Source: Acetobacterium woodii DSM 1030 (GTDB lineage: Bacteria > Bacillota > Clostridia > Eubacteriales > Eubacteriaceae). Taken from it: a DNA stretch of 64,000 nt. The stretch covers positions 3,089,732 through 3,153,731 of the forward strand of contig NC_016894.1 of assembly GCF_000247605.1 (NCBI RefSeq). The letters are read 5' to 3'. The translations under genes were made by a program, and so were the position numbers. The notes beneath the pieces are model-generated. The model was not told the origin of the DNA, made no database searches, and was given only the letters and a program-made list of their open reading frames with translations. Positions 1 to 9,461 of the stretch are shown piece by piece; position 1 is the first letter of the stretch; each line of letters begins with the position of its first letter.

Positions 1-497
1 TCAACTGTCTGCTCTCCTAGTTGTTGGAGCCGATCCATCCTGGCAACAGAAACTTTTTCCTGCGATCTTATTTCGACAATTTCTTTGGCCACTTCTTCAG
101 TCGTAAGAAATTCGGTGGTACGGGCCGGACGAATTTCATAATCCATTCCGCGCCGATTTCGACGACCACTTTTCCCGCTATTCGTATCGCCAACCGCTAA
201 TTTTACTACTTTCAGATTATCAACGTAACCAATACTGGTTCCCTTATAAATAATCTCATATGCTCGTGTTTGCGCATCTACGACGCCCGCGCCCGTCAAT
301 ACTAAAAAAGTACAAGCTACGACCGCAGAACCGCGCATTTTAAAAAGTTTTCTTTTGTCATCACTCATTGTGTCGATCCGATTAACATGTTCACTCTCAA
401 TGAATTCATCGTCTTCAACTTTTTGAGTTGTCCAGTTGAACCAATACTTTTTCAAACGCATTTTTATTTTTTTTAAAAACATTTGAGTTTCATCCAT
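1..497 (-). CDS. Membrane-anchored exported protein, N-terminal part (runs off window)
   Basis: The reading frame is open from an ATG at 497 to the window edge, giving about 165 residues. An AGGAAAGGC ribosome site lies just upstream. A basic, acidic-patched cytoplasmic segment of about 53 residues precedes one hydrophobic segment (about residues 57-74). A short outside motif follows, AYEIIYKGTSIGYVDNLK, of the kind seen at the start of extracytoplasmic regions of clostridial M23 peptidase or G5-domain proteins. The catalytic region lies outside the window, so the function is inferred from this motif only. The topology is clear; the family is a guess. Confidence 0.6.
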   Translation of the reverse strand, partial: MDETQMFLKKIKMRLKKYWFNWTTQKVEDDEFIESEHVNRIDTMSDDKRKLFKMRGSAVVACTFLVLTGAGVVDAQTRAYEIIYKGTSIGYVDNLKVVKLAVGDTNSGKSGRRNRRGMDYEIRPARTTEFLTTEEVAKEIVEIRSQEKVSVARMDRLQQLGEQTV

Positions 498-630
498 GCC
501 TTTCCTCCAGGATACATTTTATTTACAAATATATTACCATATAGACTTATATTTTACAAGTTATTTATATTCAAAAATCGCTATTTGATGGCATTAATCA
601 TAACTAAAAAACCTTTTTTTTGATACTCAA

Positions 631-1946
631 TTATTCACTATTATTCCAACCTAAAATTTTAATCAATCGCAACTCTGAGTAACCATACGCACTGGCTGGA
701 TAGTTAATTCGATCGGTTGTGTTGGAGTTAATTAAATAATCCAGTATATCCCCATCACTGTCTTTTACGACATCGGTGATAATAACCGAGTGCAGCCATT
801 CATCGTCATGCCCATATTGCAGAACATCACCAATCGATCCACTATAGACGTTCTCATCAACAAGAGCCTCTAATCCATAACCTTCATTTTCGTTGGCATA
901 ATGATAAAATTCATTAACACCAGTCCAAGAAGGACTTCGACCGGTAGCGGATTGATCCTCATCGACTTCTTCGCCATACCATTTCCATTGTTCATTGTCA
1001 TATCCGTCTGAATCCATCGGAATTCCACCGGCATTAAGACACTGGGAAATATAGTTATTGCAATTCCCGCCGTAACTATCATAGACTCCAAATTCATCTT
1101 CATTACGAATAACTTCAATCGGATCGACCCAGGTCATGGCATACTTAACCGCTGCCTCAGCATCGTATTCATTATCCGTCTGATTCTGCCAGGTTTCCCG
1201 CCATCCGTATTAAACGCTTCCTTTTCCGCTGCTAATTCTTCGATAACGGATAACGATTCATTCAGCAGATTATCGGCCACCTCCTGAGGTTCATCATAAC
1301 TCTCTTCAATCGCTTCTTCGAGCATCAAAAAACTATCTTCTTCTTTATAGTGTTCTGTTATGACATAACCATCTTCAGTCTTCTCCAAATAGAAGGTATG
1401 GGTTATCCCACTGCTTGATGAATCAACCTCCGGTATAAACGCAAAATTAACCGTATGATCTTCTAATAAAACGACTTCTATTAAATCCCCGCTATCTTTG
1501 ACTTTGGTAATTGTTAAACCGCACTCGTAATTTATCATCGTCAGATCATTACTCTGGTTGAGTCTCAAATCAATGAGATAATCCATCGCACTTTGATTAA
1601 TCCAGGCATTTTCACTGGATGGAACTTTGAATAGTTGCGTTATATCCGTCTTATCTAGATTAGCCATTGACTCAAAATAGGTTTCAAAATATTTCATAAT
1701 CGGCTCAAACATATCATCATCGAGATCCTCTTCACCGTCACGGATTTTTATAACTCGGTTGTCACCATCAGCCGGTTTGATATTGTCGCTGCTGATAGAA
1801 TTATTATTTTCAGCGCCTGGAAATGCATATGAATTTGCCAATACGCTGATGCAAACAACACCCATTGCCATTAGCGTTATTAGGACAAGACCAACTACCA
1901 CACGCTTCCGTTTTCGTTTTAAATATCGCTTTCTTCTTTTTATCAT
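631..1946 (-). pseudogene. Secreted amidase-domain protein (Amidase_6-like), frameshifted
   Basis: Two frames make up one protein. The first part (1946 down to 1134, 270 residues) has a basic N-terminus, one membrane segment (about residues 16-37) and an acidic extracytoplasmic region. The second part (631-1137) holds a putative amidase domain with the motif GGNCNNYISQCLNAGG, which carries the likely catalytic Cys, and a later His in the stretch EWLHSVIITDV. Just before 1137 the second frame reads on upstream as YDAEAAVKYAMTWVD, the usual start of this domain, so the ATG at 1137 is internal. The frame changes near 1195-1205 by one base. The expected full protein, about 435 residues, would act on cell-wall peptides. 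The cause is either a real mutation or a read error. Confidence 0.75.
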
Positions 1947-2061
1947 TCACACCACCCATCATTTGTAACAATTGTATATCCTTAATGTGTGTTTTTTGTG
2001 AACAAAAGATGAAAACTAATGCGAACTATTTTTTTAAGATGATCTATCACAGAAAAATTTC

Positions 2062-2877
2062 CTACTTGCAAACACTGCTTTTACAATCAAACAAGACCCG
2101 TCGCAACTCATCTTTTATTTTTCCAAACTCCGATTTTCCAATCATTGATAGATCCCGAGGACGACTAAACGGGACCTTTACCTCATGGATAATCTGTCCC
2201 GGTAGTTTGCCCATAATCAAAATACGATCGGATAAAATAAGTGCTTCTTCAATGTCGTGAGTAACCATCAGAATCGTTGGTCTGATTTCCTTTTCTATAT
2301 CAAGCAAGAGCTGCTGCATTAACATTCGCGTCTGTGCATCCAAGGATGCAAAAGGTTCATCCATTAATAACATTGGTGATTCCATAATTAATACCCGCGC
2401 TAAAGCAGCCCGCTGCTGCATTCCCCCTGACAGTTGTTTCGGATAAAAGTGATCAAAGCCATTCAATTCGACCAATTGAATGGTTCGCAAATATTTTTCC
2501 TCAATAATTTCCCGTTTCTCCTTGCGATTTTTAAGTCCATAAATGATATTCTCTTTTACCGTGAGCCATGGAAACAGAACGGAGTCCTGAAACAAAACAC
2601 TTCGCTCCGGAGATGGCCGGGTGACCGGCAGACCTTGAAACAAAACCAACCCCTTATCAGCTTGAATAAATCCTGCAACAATATTCAACAAGGTTGATTT
2701 TCCACAACCACTGGGTCCCAGGAGTCCAACAAATTCCCCTTCATTTATGCTCATGGAAATTTTTGATAAAACCATCAGCTGTTTTCCTGCTGTTCCAACT
2801 CCCTGCCCCGGGAAAAAACTTTTCTCCAAGGTTTCAATCCGTAGTGCATTCTCAGTTCCCATGAGCACCTCTTTCAT
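2062..2877 (-). CDS. ABC transporter ATP-binding protein (nitrate/sulfonate/taurine type)
   Basis: This 271-residue ATPase powers the importer formed with the two genes upstream. It shows Walker A (GPSGCGKSTLLN, about residue 55), a Q-loop in FQDSVLFPW, the signature LSGGMQQRAALARVL, Walker B LLMDEPFASLD and the switch histidine in VTHDIEEAL. These place it in the SsuB/TauB/NrtD group, whose substrates are small organic or inorganic anions or thiamine precursors. Its start overlaps the permease gene by 26 bases, so translation is probably coupled. It is the last gene of a five-gene operon and ends with TAG. The substrate cannot be read from the sequence. Confidence 0.93.
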   Translation of the reverse strand: MKEVLMGTENALRIETLEKSFFPGQGVGTAGKQLMVLSKISMSINEGEFVGLLGPSGCGKSTLLNIVAGFIQADKGLVLFQGLPVTRPSPERSVLFQDSVLFPWLTVKENIIYGLKNRKEKREIIEEKYLRTIQLVELNGFDHFYPKQLSGGMQQRAALARVLIMESPMLLMDEPFASLDAQTRMLMQQLLLDIEKEIRPTILMVTHDIEEALILSDRILIMGKLPGQIIHEVKVPFSRPRDLSMIGKSEFGKIKDELRRVLFDCKSSVCK

Positions 2878-3652
2878 AGTCAGAATAAATTTGCCGGCAG
2901 ATAAAAATCAGCAGTCGATCCGAAATAAAACCCATCACTGCAATGACTAACATTGTTACCGGAATCATTTCCACCTGTCCCAACATCCGTGAATCCATCA
3001 GAACGGCACCAAGCCCCAATGATACACCGGTCAGCTCACCCAATACAAGATATGCCCAGGAGACCCCAAGACCTAGCCTTAATCCCACCACCATGGAAGG
3101 AAAAGCGGATGGAAAAATTACGGTTCTAAATAAGCTCATCTGATCCGCACCCAACATCTGCCCGGCACGAATGAAACTTTCCGGTACACTTGACGCACCG
3201 TCAACCACGTTAAGATATATCGGAAAAAAAGCAGCCAATGCAATTAAAAAAACAGTTGTTCCTTCGCCGATGCCAAACCAGATCAAAGCCAACGGCAACC
3301 AGCCAATTCCCGGAACAGTTCTGATCATTTGAATCAGTGGATCGATCATTCGTCGGATGAATCTTTTTCGACCGGACAGAAAACCCAAAAGAATGCCAGC
3401 TGCGGCTGCCAATCCAAAACCGATCAACACCCGTAGACAACTAACCCAAAGATTATCCATCATCTTTCCAGAATAAGGGGTAAGTTGGGCTCCGCCAAAT
3501 ATAAAATCAATCATCACTTGAAAAAAACGTCCCGGTCCCGGAAACAAGTAGTCTGGAATTATCCCACTGTGGGTAGAAAAATACCAGGCGATGAGGATCA
3601 TTATTGGTAAGATTAATCCGATTTCGTCGATTTTTTTCCGGTTTCTGTTCAT
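2852..3652 (-). CDS. ABC transporter permease (BPD_transp_1)
   Basis: This 266-residue integral membrane protein has about six hydrophobic segments. The inner-membrane component motif, with core GVSWAYLVLGELTG after the EAA-like stretch GLRLGL, is typical of SsuC/TauC permeases. It would form the homodimeric channel for the lipoprotein-delivered substrate. The start overlaps the stop of the binding-protein gene by four bases (ATGA arrangement), and its own end overlaps the ATPase gene. One copy with one ATPase and one binding protein is a complete importer of this class. Confidence 0.92.
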   Translation of the reverse strand: MNRNRKKIDEIGLILPIMILIAWYFSTHSGIIPDYLFPGPGRFFQVMIDFIFGGAQLTPYSGKMMDNLWVSCLRVLIGFGLAAAAGILLGFLSGRKRFIRRMIDPLIQMIRTVPGIGWLPLALIWFGIGEGTTVFLIALAAFFPIYLNVVDGASSVPESFIRAGQMLGADQMSLFRTVIFPSAFPSMVVGLRLGLGVSWAYLVLGELTGVSLGLGAVLMDSRMLGQVEMIPVTMLVIAVMGFISDRLLIFICRQIYSDYERGAHGN

Positions 3653-4617
3653 TTTTTAAGTTCTACTTTAACCTGCTCAATAAACGAAAGATCGAACATG
3701 GCTTCAATATCTGGGATATCGGTAATTAATCCCTGATCTTTCATCCTTTGGGCCAGATTTTTGACGCGGTTGATATAATCAGCATCAATGTCCCAGAAAA
3801 GATCAATATTGTCAGATGCAATTGCCAATACCTGAGGATCGGTTCCAAACTCAGCCGCCTTTGAAAGCCATATATTTTTGTCTGCTTCCAAATCATCTGT
3901 TGCTTCGACATGAGCGGTAACCAATCTCTGAATCAAATCGCGATCACTCGCAATCTTCTCCTTCGTGGTCATCATGGCACTATTGATGATCGCGAATGTT
4001 TCATCATCAGAAGGATAGCTCAATATTCGTCCATATCCTTCGGCAACCGCAATCGATGGATAAGGTTCGCCACTATAAAAGGCATCCACTGTTCCCTGAG
4101 CCAGTGCTTGACCCATGTCAAAAAAGTCAATCCGCATCAATTTCACATCTTTTTCAGGATCGAGACCATTTCTCTTCAAAACCTCAAGCAACAACAAATG
4201 ATGCATTGTTCCCGGAACATAGGCTATTTTTTTTCCTCTGAGATCTGCTTCATTGAAAATGTCAGAGTCTTTTCCCACCACTAAAGCCGAACACTTATTG
4301 GACAGCCCACTGACAACCACGACGGGTTCACCCTTCGATGCCGCCGTGATGGCGGTAACCATTGTCGTTCCACACAAATCTAAACTTCCCACCAATAGAG
4401 CCGACTTCATGTCTCCCGGATTCGTAAAAGGAACCACCTCAATCTGATCATTTGCCGCCAAATAATTCTGATAAAAAAACGGCTGAATGGTCTGTGCCGT
4501 TTTCCATGTTCCCACCTTTGCATGGATGGAGGCGGTGTTATCCTTCTGATTATGGCAACCTGATGAGCCTAAAGTAATCAGTAAGATTATCAAAGAAGCT
4601 ATTGTGATTTTTTTCAT
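3649..4617 (-). CDS. ABC transporter substrate-binding lipoprotein (NMT1/SsuA-like)
   Basis: This 322-residue protein starts with a lipoprotein signal peptide. The lipobox is LGSSGC, so the mature protein begins at about Cys21. The remainder matches the two-lobed NMT1/SsuA/THI5 binding-protein pattern, with segments such as GTTMVTAITAASKGEP, DLRGKKIAYVPGT and GTVDAFYSGEPYPS. It should sit on the outer face of the membrane and hand a small ligand to the permease. The gene begins three bases after the radical-SAM gene ends and overlaps the permease gene. The family binds sulfonates, nitrate, bicarbonate or thiamine precursors; which one is not visible here. Confidence 0.9.
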   Translation of the reverse strand: MKKITIASLIILLITLGSSGCHNQKDNTASIHAKVGTWKTAQTIQPFFYQNYLAANDQIEVVPFTNPGDMKSALLVGSLDLCGTTMVTAITAASKGEPVVVVSGLSNKCSALVVGKDSDIFNEADLRGKKIAYVPGTMHHLLLLEVLKRNGLDPEKDVKLMRIDFFDMGQALAQGTVDAFYSGEPYPSIAVAEGYGRILSYPSDDETFAIINSAMMTTKEKIASDRDLIQRLVTAHVEATDDLEADKNIWLSKAAEFGTDPQVLAIASDNIDLFWDIDADYINRVKNLAQRMKDQGLITDIPDIEAMFDLSFIEQVKVELKK

Positions 4618-4620
4618 TAG

Positions 4621-5634
4621 TTATCTCGCCTTCAATCCAACTTTATATCCACACGTCTTAAACCAAGCTTTTGCTGTCTCAGGATCAAATCCATTCCAGT
4701 CTGTTTTGGTATTACAGCAACTGTCCCGGGGAATCGATCCGCTTTCAACCACTGCCACATTAGCTCCCCACTTAAAAGCCAGTTCCGAGGCTTGATGCAC
4801 ACAGATGTCAGGCGCGCGAAAACCCGCTGTCAGGCGCGTAATTGCAACTATTTGGGCTAATCGCTCTTTTGCCAGAGCCGGATATTCACCCAAAGGGGTT
4901 CCTTTAACTGGCACCCGTGCCATCGCGCCGGTAACAACCGCGCCGAATTTTATGGCTGTTAACAAAGCTTCAGCAATCTCGTCATTGGTATGCTCGACTC
5001 CGACGGGTTCAACAAGAGATACCAGCTTCAATGGAGACTGACTTATGGCTTTCAGCGTTTTGATCCGTTCTTCTGGGTCAAATTTTGTATCAATCCCTTC
5101 TCTGAGCCTAACGGTATGATAAATTGAATCAAATCCGGCTTCAACCAGTTGAGCCGCCGTTTGTTCATTAAATTCTCCCGCATTTGCAACGAGCTGATAC
5201 TTACCTGAAACATTTCGTCTTATTTCTTTTGCCAACGCCATTAATTTGTCAAAGGGATAAAATTGAGTAGTTCGCAGAACGATCCATTGCACCTTTTCCT
5301 GTACGTATTTTTGGACCATTTTTATTATTTCACCCTCTGATAATTCACTTTCTTCCATGACCAGACCCCAACTTTCACCCAATGAACAATAATGACAATT
5401 CATCGGACAAGGCCGATAGTCAATGCCAATGGCTGCCCATAAATAGGCCTGATCCTTACTAACCGCCGTTGCGACCTCCCGGGCCGCCGCTCCCAGTTTT
5501 CCACAATCTTCAGAGAACGGATCGATTTCCAGTAAGGCAATAATATCTGCCTTACCCAGAACTTCACCATCCAAAGCACTTTTTTTTGCTTTTTCGATCA
5601 TCATGTTGTAGTCTTTCATTATCTCCCTTATCAT
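4621..5634 (-). CDS. Radical SAM enzyme, BioB/HydE-like
   Basis: This 337-residue radical SAM protein has the cluster motif CPMNCHYC (CxxxCxxC, about residues 78-85). The following barrel resembles biotin synthase, HydE and PylB enzymes (for example QLVANAGEFNEQTA and GFDSIYHTVRLREG). The C-terminal part holds more Cys (PRDSCCNTKTDW). The enzyme would cleave S-adenosylmethionine to start a radical reaction; the substrate is unknown. The ATG overlaps the PadR gene stop, and only three bases separate it from the importer lipoprotein gene, so the enzyme probably acts on what is imported or on a related cofactor. It lacks the features I would need to call it bioB, hydE or pylB. Confidence 0.85.
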   Translation of the reverse strand: MIREIMKDYNMMIEKAKKSALDGEVLGKADIIALLEIDPFSEDCGKLGAAAREVATAVSKDQAYLWAAIGIDYRPCPMNCHYCSLGESWGLVMEESELSEGEIIKMVQKYVQEKVQWIVLRTTQFYPFDKLMALAKEIRRNVSGKYQLVANAGEFNEQTAAQLVEAGFDSIYHTVRLREGIDTKFDPEERIKTLKAISQSPLKLVSLVEPVGVEHTNDEIAEALLTAIKFGAVVTGAMARVPVKGTPLGEYPALAKERLAQIVAITRLTAGFRAPDICVHQASELAFKWGANVAVVESGSIPRDSCCNTKTDWNGFDPETAKAWFKTCGYKVGLKAR

Positions 5635-6038
5635 ATCGTTACCTCGGTCTTTTCTAAAATCGTTCTTGCTTCATCGATAATTCCATCAATAGAGCGTTGA
5701 TAACTTTCCAGGGTATCAATCCAACTTCCCAGACATTCTTTGCCAGCTGGCGTAATCGAATAAACTCTTCTGGGCGCCCCCGTTTCCTGCACATCCCATT
5801 CGGATTGAATCAAAGATTTTTCTTCCAGTATTTTCAAAGTCCTGTAGATTCCAGCCGGATCAGGATTTTCACCATGAAAAAGCTTCTTTTTCTCCAACGC
5901 CTGAATAATTAAATAGCCATGAAGTTTTGTTCTGCAAAGCAGAATTAATATATTAGGCTGCAACAATTTATCCAAATTGTACCCCTTGCAGGAACATTTG
6001 ACTTGCTCTTTTATTTGTGTTTCACATTTACTTGACAT
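5631..6038 (-). CDS. PadR-family transcriptional regulator
   Basis: This 135-residue protein has a winged-helix PadR domain (about residues 24-105) with the typical LHGYLIIQALE and GIYRTLKILEEKSLIQSEW segments, then a C-terminal helix for dimerisation. The N-terminus is unusual: it has three Cys in the first 18 residues (C5, C15, C17, the last two as CSC). This could sense metal, redox state or a Fe-S cluster (inference). It is first in the operon with the radical SAM enzyme and importer, preceded by a GGGAGGTGAT ribosome site and a near-consensus promoter, so it probably controls its own operon. Confidence 0.9.
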   Translation of the reverse strand: MSSKCETQIKEQVKCSCKGYNLDKLLQPNILILLCRTKLHGYLIIQALEKKKLFHGENPDPAGIYRTLKILEEKSLIQSEWDVQETGAPRRVYSITPAGKECLGSWIDTLESYQRSIDGIIDEARTILEKTEVTI

Positions 6039-6057
6039 CGTCTATCACCTCCCAGAA

Positions 6058-6086
6058 ATTTTAACATAGTCATTCTTTTTTGACAA
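6058..6086 (-). promoter_or_regulatory. Sigma-A-type promoter of the PadR/radical SAM/ABC operon
   Basis: On the minus strand, TTGTCA (6081-6086) and TAAAAT (6058-6063) are separated by 17 bases and lie about 20 bases upstream of the PadR start. Confidence 0.65.
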
Positions 6087-6233
6087 GATGAAAAAGTATT
6101 TTTTCCTAATAAACTGAAGTGAAACTAGAAAAGTATCGTCCTAAATGACATGAAAATGAAATAAGTAGTGAGACGAAAGGAAGTGAGAAATTTTAAACAA
6201 AAAAAAACAGCAGCTTTACTGTTGTCTTCAAAG

Positions 6234-6309
<76 letters not shown>

Positions 6310-6407
6310 TTATTGAAATTATCTATAAATCAAAACTTTATATCTTCTGCTTTGCAACTGAGCAATCCAAACTGATATTTTTACAAAAATATTTTTACAA
6401 AAAAATA

Positions 6408-6484
6408 TGGTGGGCCTTCAGGGGCTCGAACCCCGGACCTACCGGTTATGAGCCGGTTGCTCTAACCAACTGAGCTAAAGGCCC
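6408..6484 (-). tRNA. tRNA-Met (CAT), probably elongator
   Basis: This is a 77-nt cloverleaf on the minus strand with acceptor GGGCCTT/AAGGCCC, anticodon loop CTCATAA (anticodon CAT), T-loop TTCGAGC and encoded CCA. The fully paired acceptor end argues against an initiator tRNA. A lysidine-modified tRNA-Ile with the same gene anticodon cannot be fully excluded, but the sequence looks like elongator Met. Confidence 0.9.
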
Positions 6485-6502
6485 CCAAGCTATTTAAAAA
6501 AA

Positions 6503-6579
6503 TGGTCGAGGTGAGAGGATTCGAACCTCCGGCCCCATGGTCCCAAACCATGTGCGCTACCAAACTGCGCTACACCTCG
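6503..6579 (-). tRNA. tRNA-Pro (TGG)
   Basis: This is a 77-nt cloverleaf on the minus strand with acceptor CGAGGTG/CACCTCG, anticodon loop TTTGGGA (anticodon TGG), T-loop TTCGAAT and encoded CCA. It is first in the tRNA operon. Confidence 0.97.
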
Positions 6580-6594
6580 ATGCAACACTTAAAT

Positions 6595-6623
6595 ATTATA
6601 AGTGTTTATATAGTTGAAGTCAA
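6595..6623 (-). promoter_or_regulatory. Promoter of the tRNA-Pro/Met/Phe operon
   Basis: On the minus strand, TTGACT (6618-6623) and a perfect TATAAT (6595-6600) have an exact 17-base spacer and lie about 16 bases upstream of tRNA-Pro. Confidence 0.8.
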
Positions 6624-6711
6624 GGATTATTTTAGTCTTTTTTCTAACTCAATAGCTCTTATCTTTGACGACTCGCTAATTATAGCACGTTCTAATAGCC
6701 TAACGCAAGTC

Positions 6712-6758
6712 TTTTTTTCACATAAAAGAATCTTTTTTAGATTCTTTTATGTGAAAAA
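6712..6758 (-). terminator. Intrinsic terminator after the P-type ATPase gene
   Basis: A long, nearly perfect inverted repeat (arms around ACATAAAAGAATCT) has a short A-rich loop and a T-run on the minus strand. It separates the ATPase gene from the tRNA operon promoter. Confidence 0.85.
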
Positions 6759-6770
6759 TACAGCTTCATT

Positions 6771-9161
6771 TTATTTTTCCAGAACTGTCGCTTTAGCCGT
6801 GTTTTTCTGCTTTGTTCGACGATTCCAAAAATCTTCGACCTTGTTGATTGACCAACCAAAAATCTTTATCATCGGATAAATATCTAAAATGGTAATACCC
6901 ATCACCATATCCATCACGGGCATAAACTCCCGCACCGGAAGAAGAAAAAACAAATCACCTAAAAACAATACACAACCCAAAAACGCCATAACCATCGCAA
7001 AAAATAACGCCCATCGTTTATTATCCAGCGGTTGACTCACCCGAAATAAAATAACCAATCCAATTAATCCGGTGGAAATCACGGCCATGGTTGAAATCTG
7101 CTCATGATTAAGCTGCAGATAAGATCCAATAACCATAATCATCACCACATTAAATACCACCGTAAGTGCTCCGGGCAACGATTTTTTTAAAACTTTCTCC
7201 AGAAAATTTCCGGTTATTCTATTTTTATTCGGTTCCAAAGCCAAAAATACCGAAGGTATTCCGATCGTCAAGGCACTGATTAAGGTTAATTGAATCGGGA
7301 CAAAGGGATAGGCTTCATTGGCAATAATGACAATAATTGCCAACATCAACGAAAACATGGTTTTCACCAAAAATAACGACGCTGCCCGCGTAATGTTATT
7401 AACTACCCGCCGTCCTTCCATCAAAACCCGAGTAAAATTGGAGAAATTGGAATCCAGCAACACCAGTTGTGAAACCTGACGCACAGCATCGCTTCCTTCA
7501 GCCATTGCAATACTGCAATCTGCCGCTCGTAAAGCCAACACATCATTCACCCCATCGCCGGTCATGGCAACGGTGTGACCATCATCTTTAAGAGCTTCAA
7601 TCAGAAGCTTTTTCTGGCCTGGCGTTACCCGACCAAACACAGAATAAGTGCTCGCTGCCGTGCGAACATCTTCATCATCGGTTAAAGTTGCTGCATCGAC
7701 GTAGTTATCCCAATCCATCAGACCGGCTCGATGAGCTACCTGTGAAACAGTAATGGGATTATCGCCCGAAATGACTTTAATCTTGACGCCTTGATTTCTG
7801 AAAAACTCCAGTGTTTTCTTGGCTTCGTGACGGATCTTATCACCCATCGGCAGTAATGCAATGGTTTTAATCGCGTCCGGTAAGCTGCCGTCGGCCCCAA
7901 ACGATTCCGCTGCATATCCCAGCATTAAAACCCGATTCCCTTCACTGGCATAACACTCTACCTTTTCCTTAATTTCCGAATAACGATCACCCAAAATAAA
8001 TTCCGGTGCCCCAATGACAAAAGTGCCTTGTTCCGTAAAAAAAGCGCCACTCCACTTGCGCTCCGACGAAAAAGGAATAACTCGATCACATTGCCATTTG
8101 GGCGCCTCGCCTTTACAACTTTCACGTAACGCCCGATAAGTGGCGTTGTCATCTTTAAGGTTGGCGATCAAAGCCCGGATTGCCTGAACCGGATTTTTAT
8201 CATTACTGATGGTTTCCATCGACAAAACTTCCATATTCCCTTCAGTGATTGTTCCCGTTTTATCCAAACAAAGGACATCCACCCGAGCTAATGTTTCGAT
8301 ACAATAAAGTTCCTGAACCAACGTGTTATGATGACCCAAACGAACCACACCAACCGCCAAAGCGACACTGGTTAACAACACCAGTCCTTCGGGAATCATT
8401 CCGATTAGAGCAGCTACCGTTCCCACCACGCCGGCCTGAACCGATAACTGCTGAACCACTAATTGTTTATATATTAATAATATTCCAATCGGGATAATCA
8501 CAATGCTGATGCCTTTCATAATAACGTTCAGCGCTTTCATGATTTCCGAATTAGGTTTTTTGGCCACCTTGACAGCTTCAACCAATTTTGACGCATAATT
8601 TTCCAGACCAACCCGATTGACCTGAACAGTTGCTTCCCCGGAGACAACAAAACTACCCGACAAAAGTTCGTCACCGACATATTTCATAATCGATTCGGAT
8701 TCACCAGTCAGCAGCGATTCATTCACTTCCAATTCACCGCTTACGACTTGGGCATCCGAAGGCACTTGTTTACCAGCCTTTAATATCAGAATGTCATCGA
8801 TCACGATTTTTTCAAAAACAATCTCCATGGGACTTCCATCCCGCAAGACTGTGACATGTGGCTGCGAAATGAGTGATAACTTATCAATTGTTTTTTTGGC
8901 CTTTATTTCCTGGATGGTCCCAATAAAAGTATTAATAACAACAATATTAATAAATAGAAGATTTTGAAATGATTGTACAAAAATAACCATCAAAGCCAAG
9001 ATAATATTGAGAATATTAAATAAGGTTAATGTGTTATCTTGAATGATTCTGCCAATAGTTTTTGTTTTAGACTCTGGTTGAATATTAACCTTACCAGCGG
9101 TTACCCTTTCTTCAACCTGGGCTTGGGAAAGGCCCATTTCAGGGTTGATGTTATTTTCCAT
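6771..9161 (-). CDS. Cation-translocating P-type ATPase (CtpE-like)
   Basis: This 796-residue membrane pump has the actuator motif TGES (LLTGESESI), the phosphorylation motif DKTGTIT (about residue 300), the hinge motif TGDGVND and about ten membrane segments. There is no N-terminal metal-binding domain. The N-terminus (GLSQAQVEERV...NTLTLFNILN, then QEIKAKKTIDKLSL) matches the CtpE-like group of bacterial P-type ATPases linked to Ca2+ or other divalent or monovalent cations. The protein should use ATP to move a cation across the cytoplasmic membrane; the exact ion is not certain. It is a single gene with its own terminator. Confidence 0.92.
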   Translation of the reverse strand: MENNINPEMGLSQAQVEERVTAGKVNIQPESKTKTIGRIIQDNTLTLFNILNIILALMVIFVQSFQNLLFINIVVINTFIGTIQEIKAKKTIDKLSLISQPHVTVLRDGSPMEIVFEKIVIDDILILKAGKQVPSDAQVVSGELEVNESLLTGESESIMKYVGDELLSGSFVVSGEATVQVNRVGLENYASKLVEAVKVAKKPNSEIMKALNVIMKGISIVIIPIGILLIYKQLVVQQLSVQAGVVGTVAALIGMIPEGLVLLTSVALAVGVVRLGHHNTLVQELYCIETLARVDVLCLDKTGTITEGNMEVLSMETISNDKNPVQAIRALIANLKDDNATYRALRESCKGEAPKWQCDRVIPFSSERKWSGAFFTEQGTFVIGAPEFILGDRYSEIKEKVECYASEGNRVLMLGYAAESFGADGSLPDAIKTIALLPMGDKIRHEAKKTLEFFRNQGVKIKVISGDNPITVSQVAHRAGLMDWDNYVDAATLTDDEDVRTAASTYSVFGRVTPGQKKLLIEALKDDGHTVAMTGDGVNDVLALRAADCSIAMAEGSDAVRQVSQLVLLDSNFSNFTRVLMEGRRVVNNITRAASLFLVKTMFSLMLAIIVIIANEAYPFVPIQLTLISALTIGIPSVFLALEPNKNRITGNFLEKVLKKSLPGALTVVFNVVMIMVIGSYLQLNHEQISTMAVISTGLIGLVILFRVSQPLDNKRWALFFAMVMAFLGCVLFLGDLFFLLPVREFMPVMDMVMGITILDIYPMIKIFGWSINKVEDFWNRRTKQKNTAKATVLEK

Positions 9162-9413
9162 TAAATCCTCCAGTTAATTTATTCACTGCTTGGATTATAT
9201 CACCACAATCTTAAAAAACCTTGTAGCAACATTTATTGGGGATGCCCTATTAAAAACGGTCAAAATTACCTTCAGATAAAATGTTGTTACGTTATTTTCC
9301 GATCTGCGAAACAAAAACTGCCATTGCAACAAAAACCTGGCGTAAACTGATATGAAATCACCACCAACCCCCAAATTAGCGACCCGGATAAAACCGCGCT
9401 GACATTTTTTGCA

Positions 9414-9449
9414 CAAAAAAAGAAGCTTGTCGCCAGGACAAACCTCTTT
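9414..9449 (-). terminator. Intrinsic terminator after yqeY
   Basis: The minus strand has a hairpin with arms near AAGAGGTTTGTC and GACAAGCTTCTT, a CTGGC loop and a following run of seven T. It closes the rpsU-yqeY transcript. The rest of 9180-9413 shows no gene I can support. Confidence 0.8.
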
Positions 9450-9461
9450 GCATATGTTTTA

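Noticed and set aside
1134-1137. Translational coupling of two separate amidase genes
   Set aside because: Conserved residues of the amidase domain extend upstream of the second ATG in its own frame, so a frameshift explains it better.
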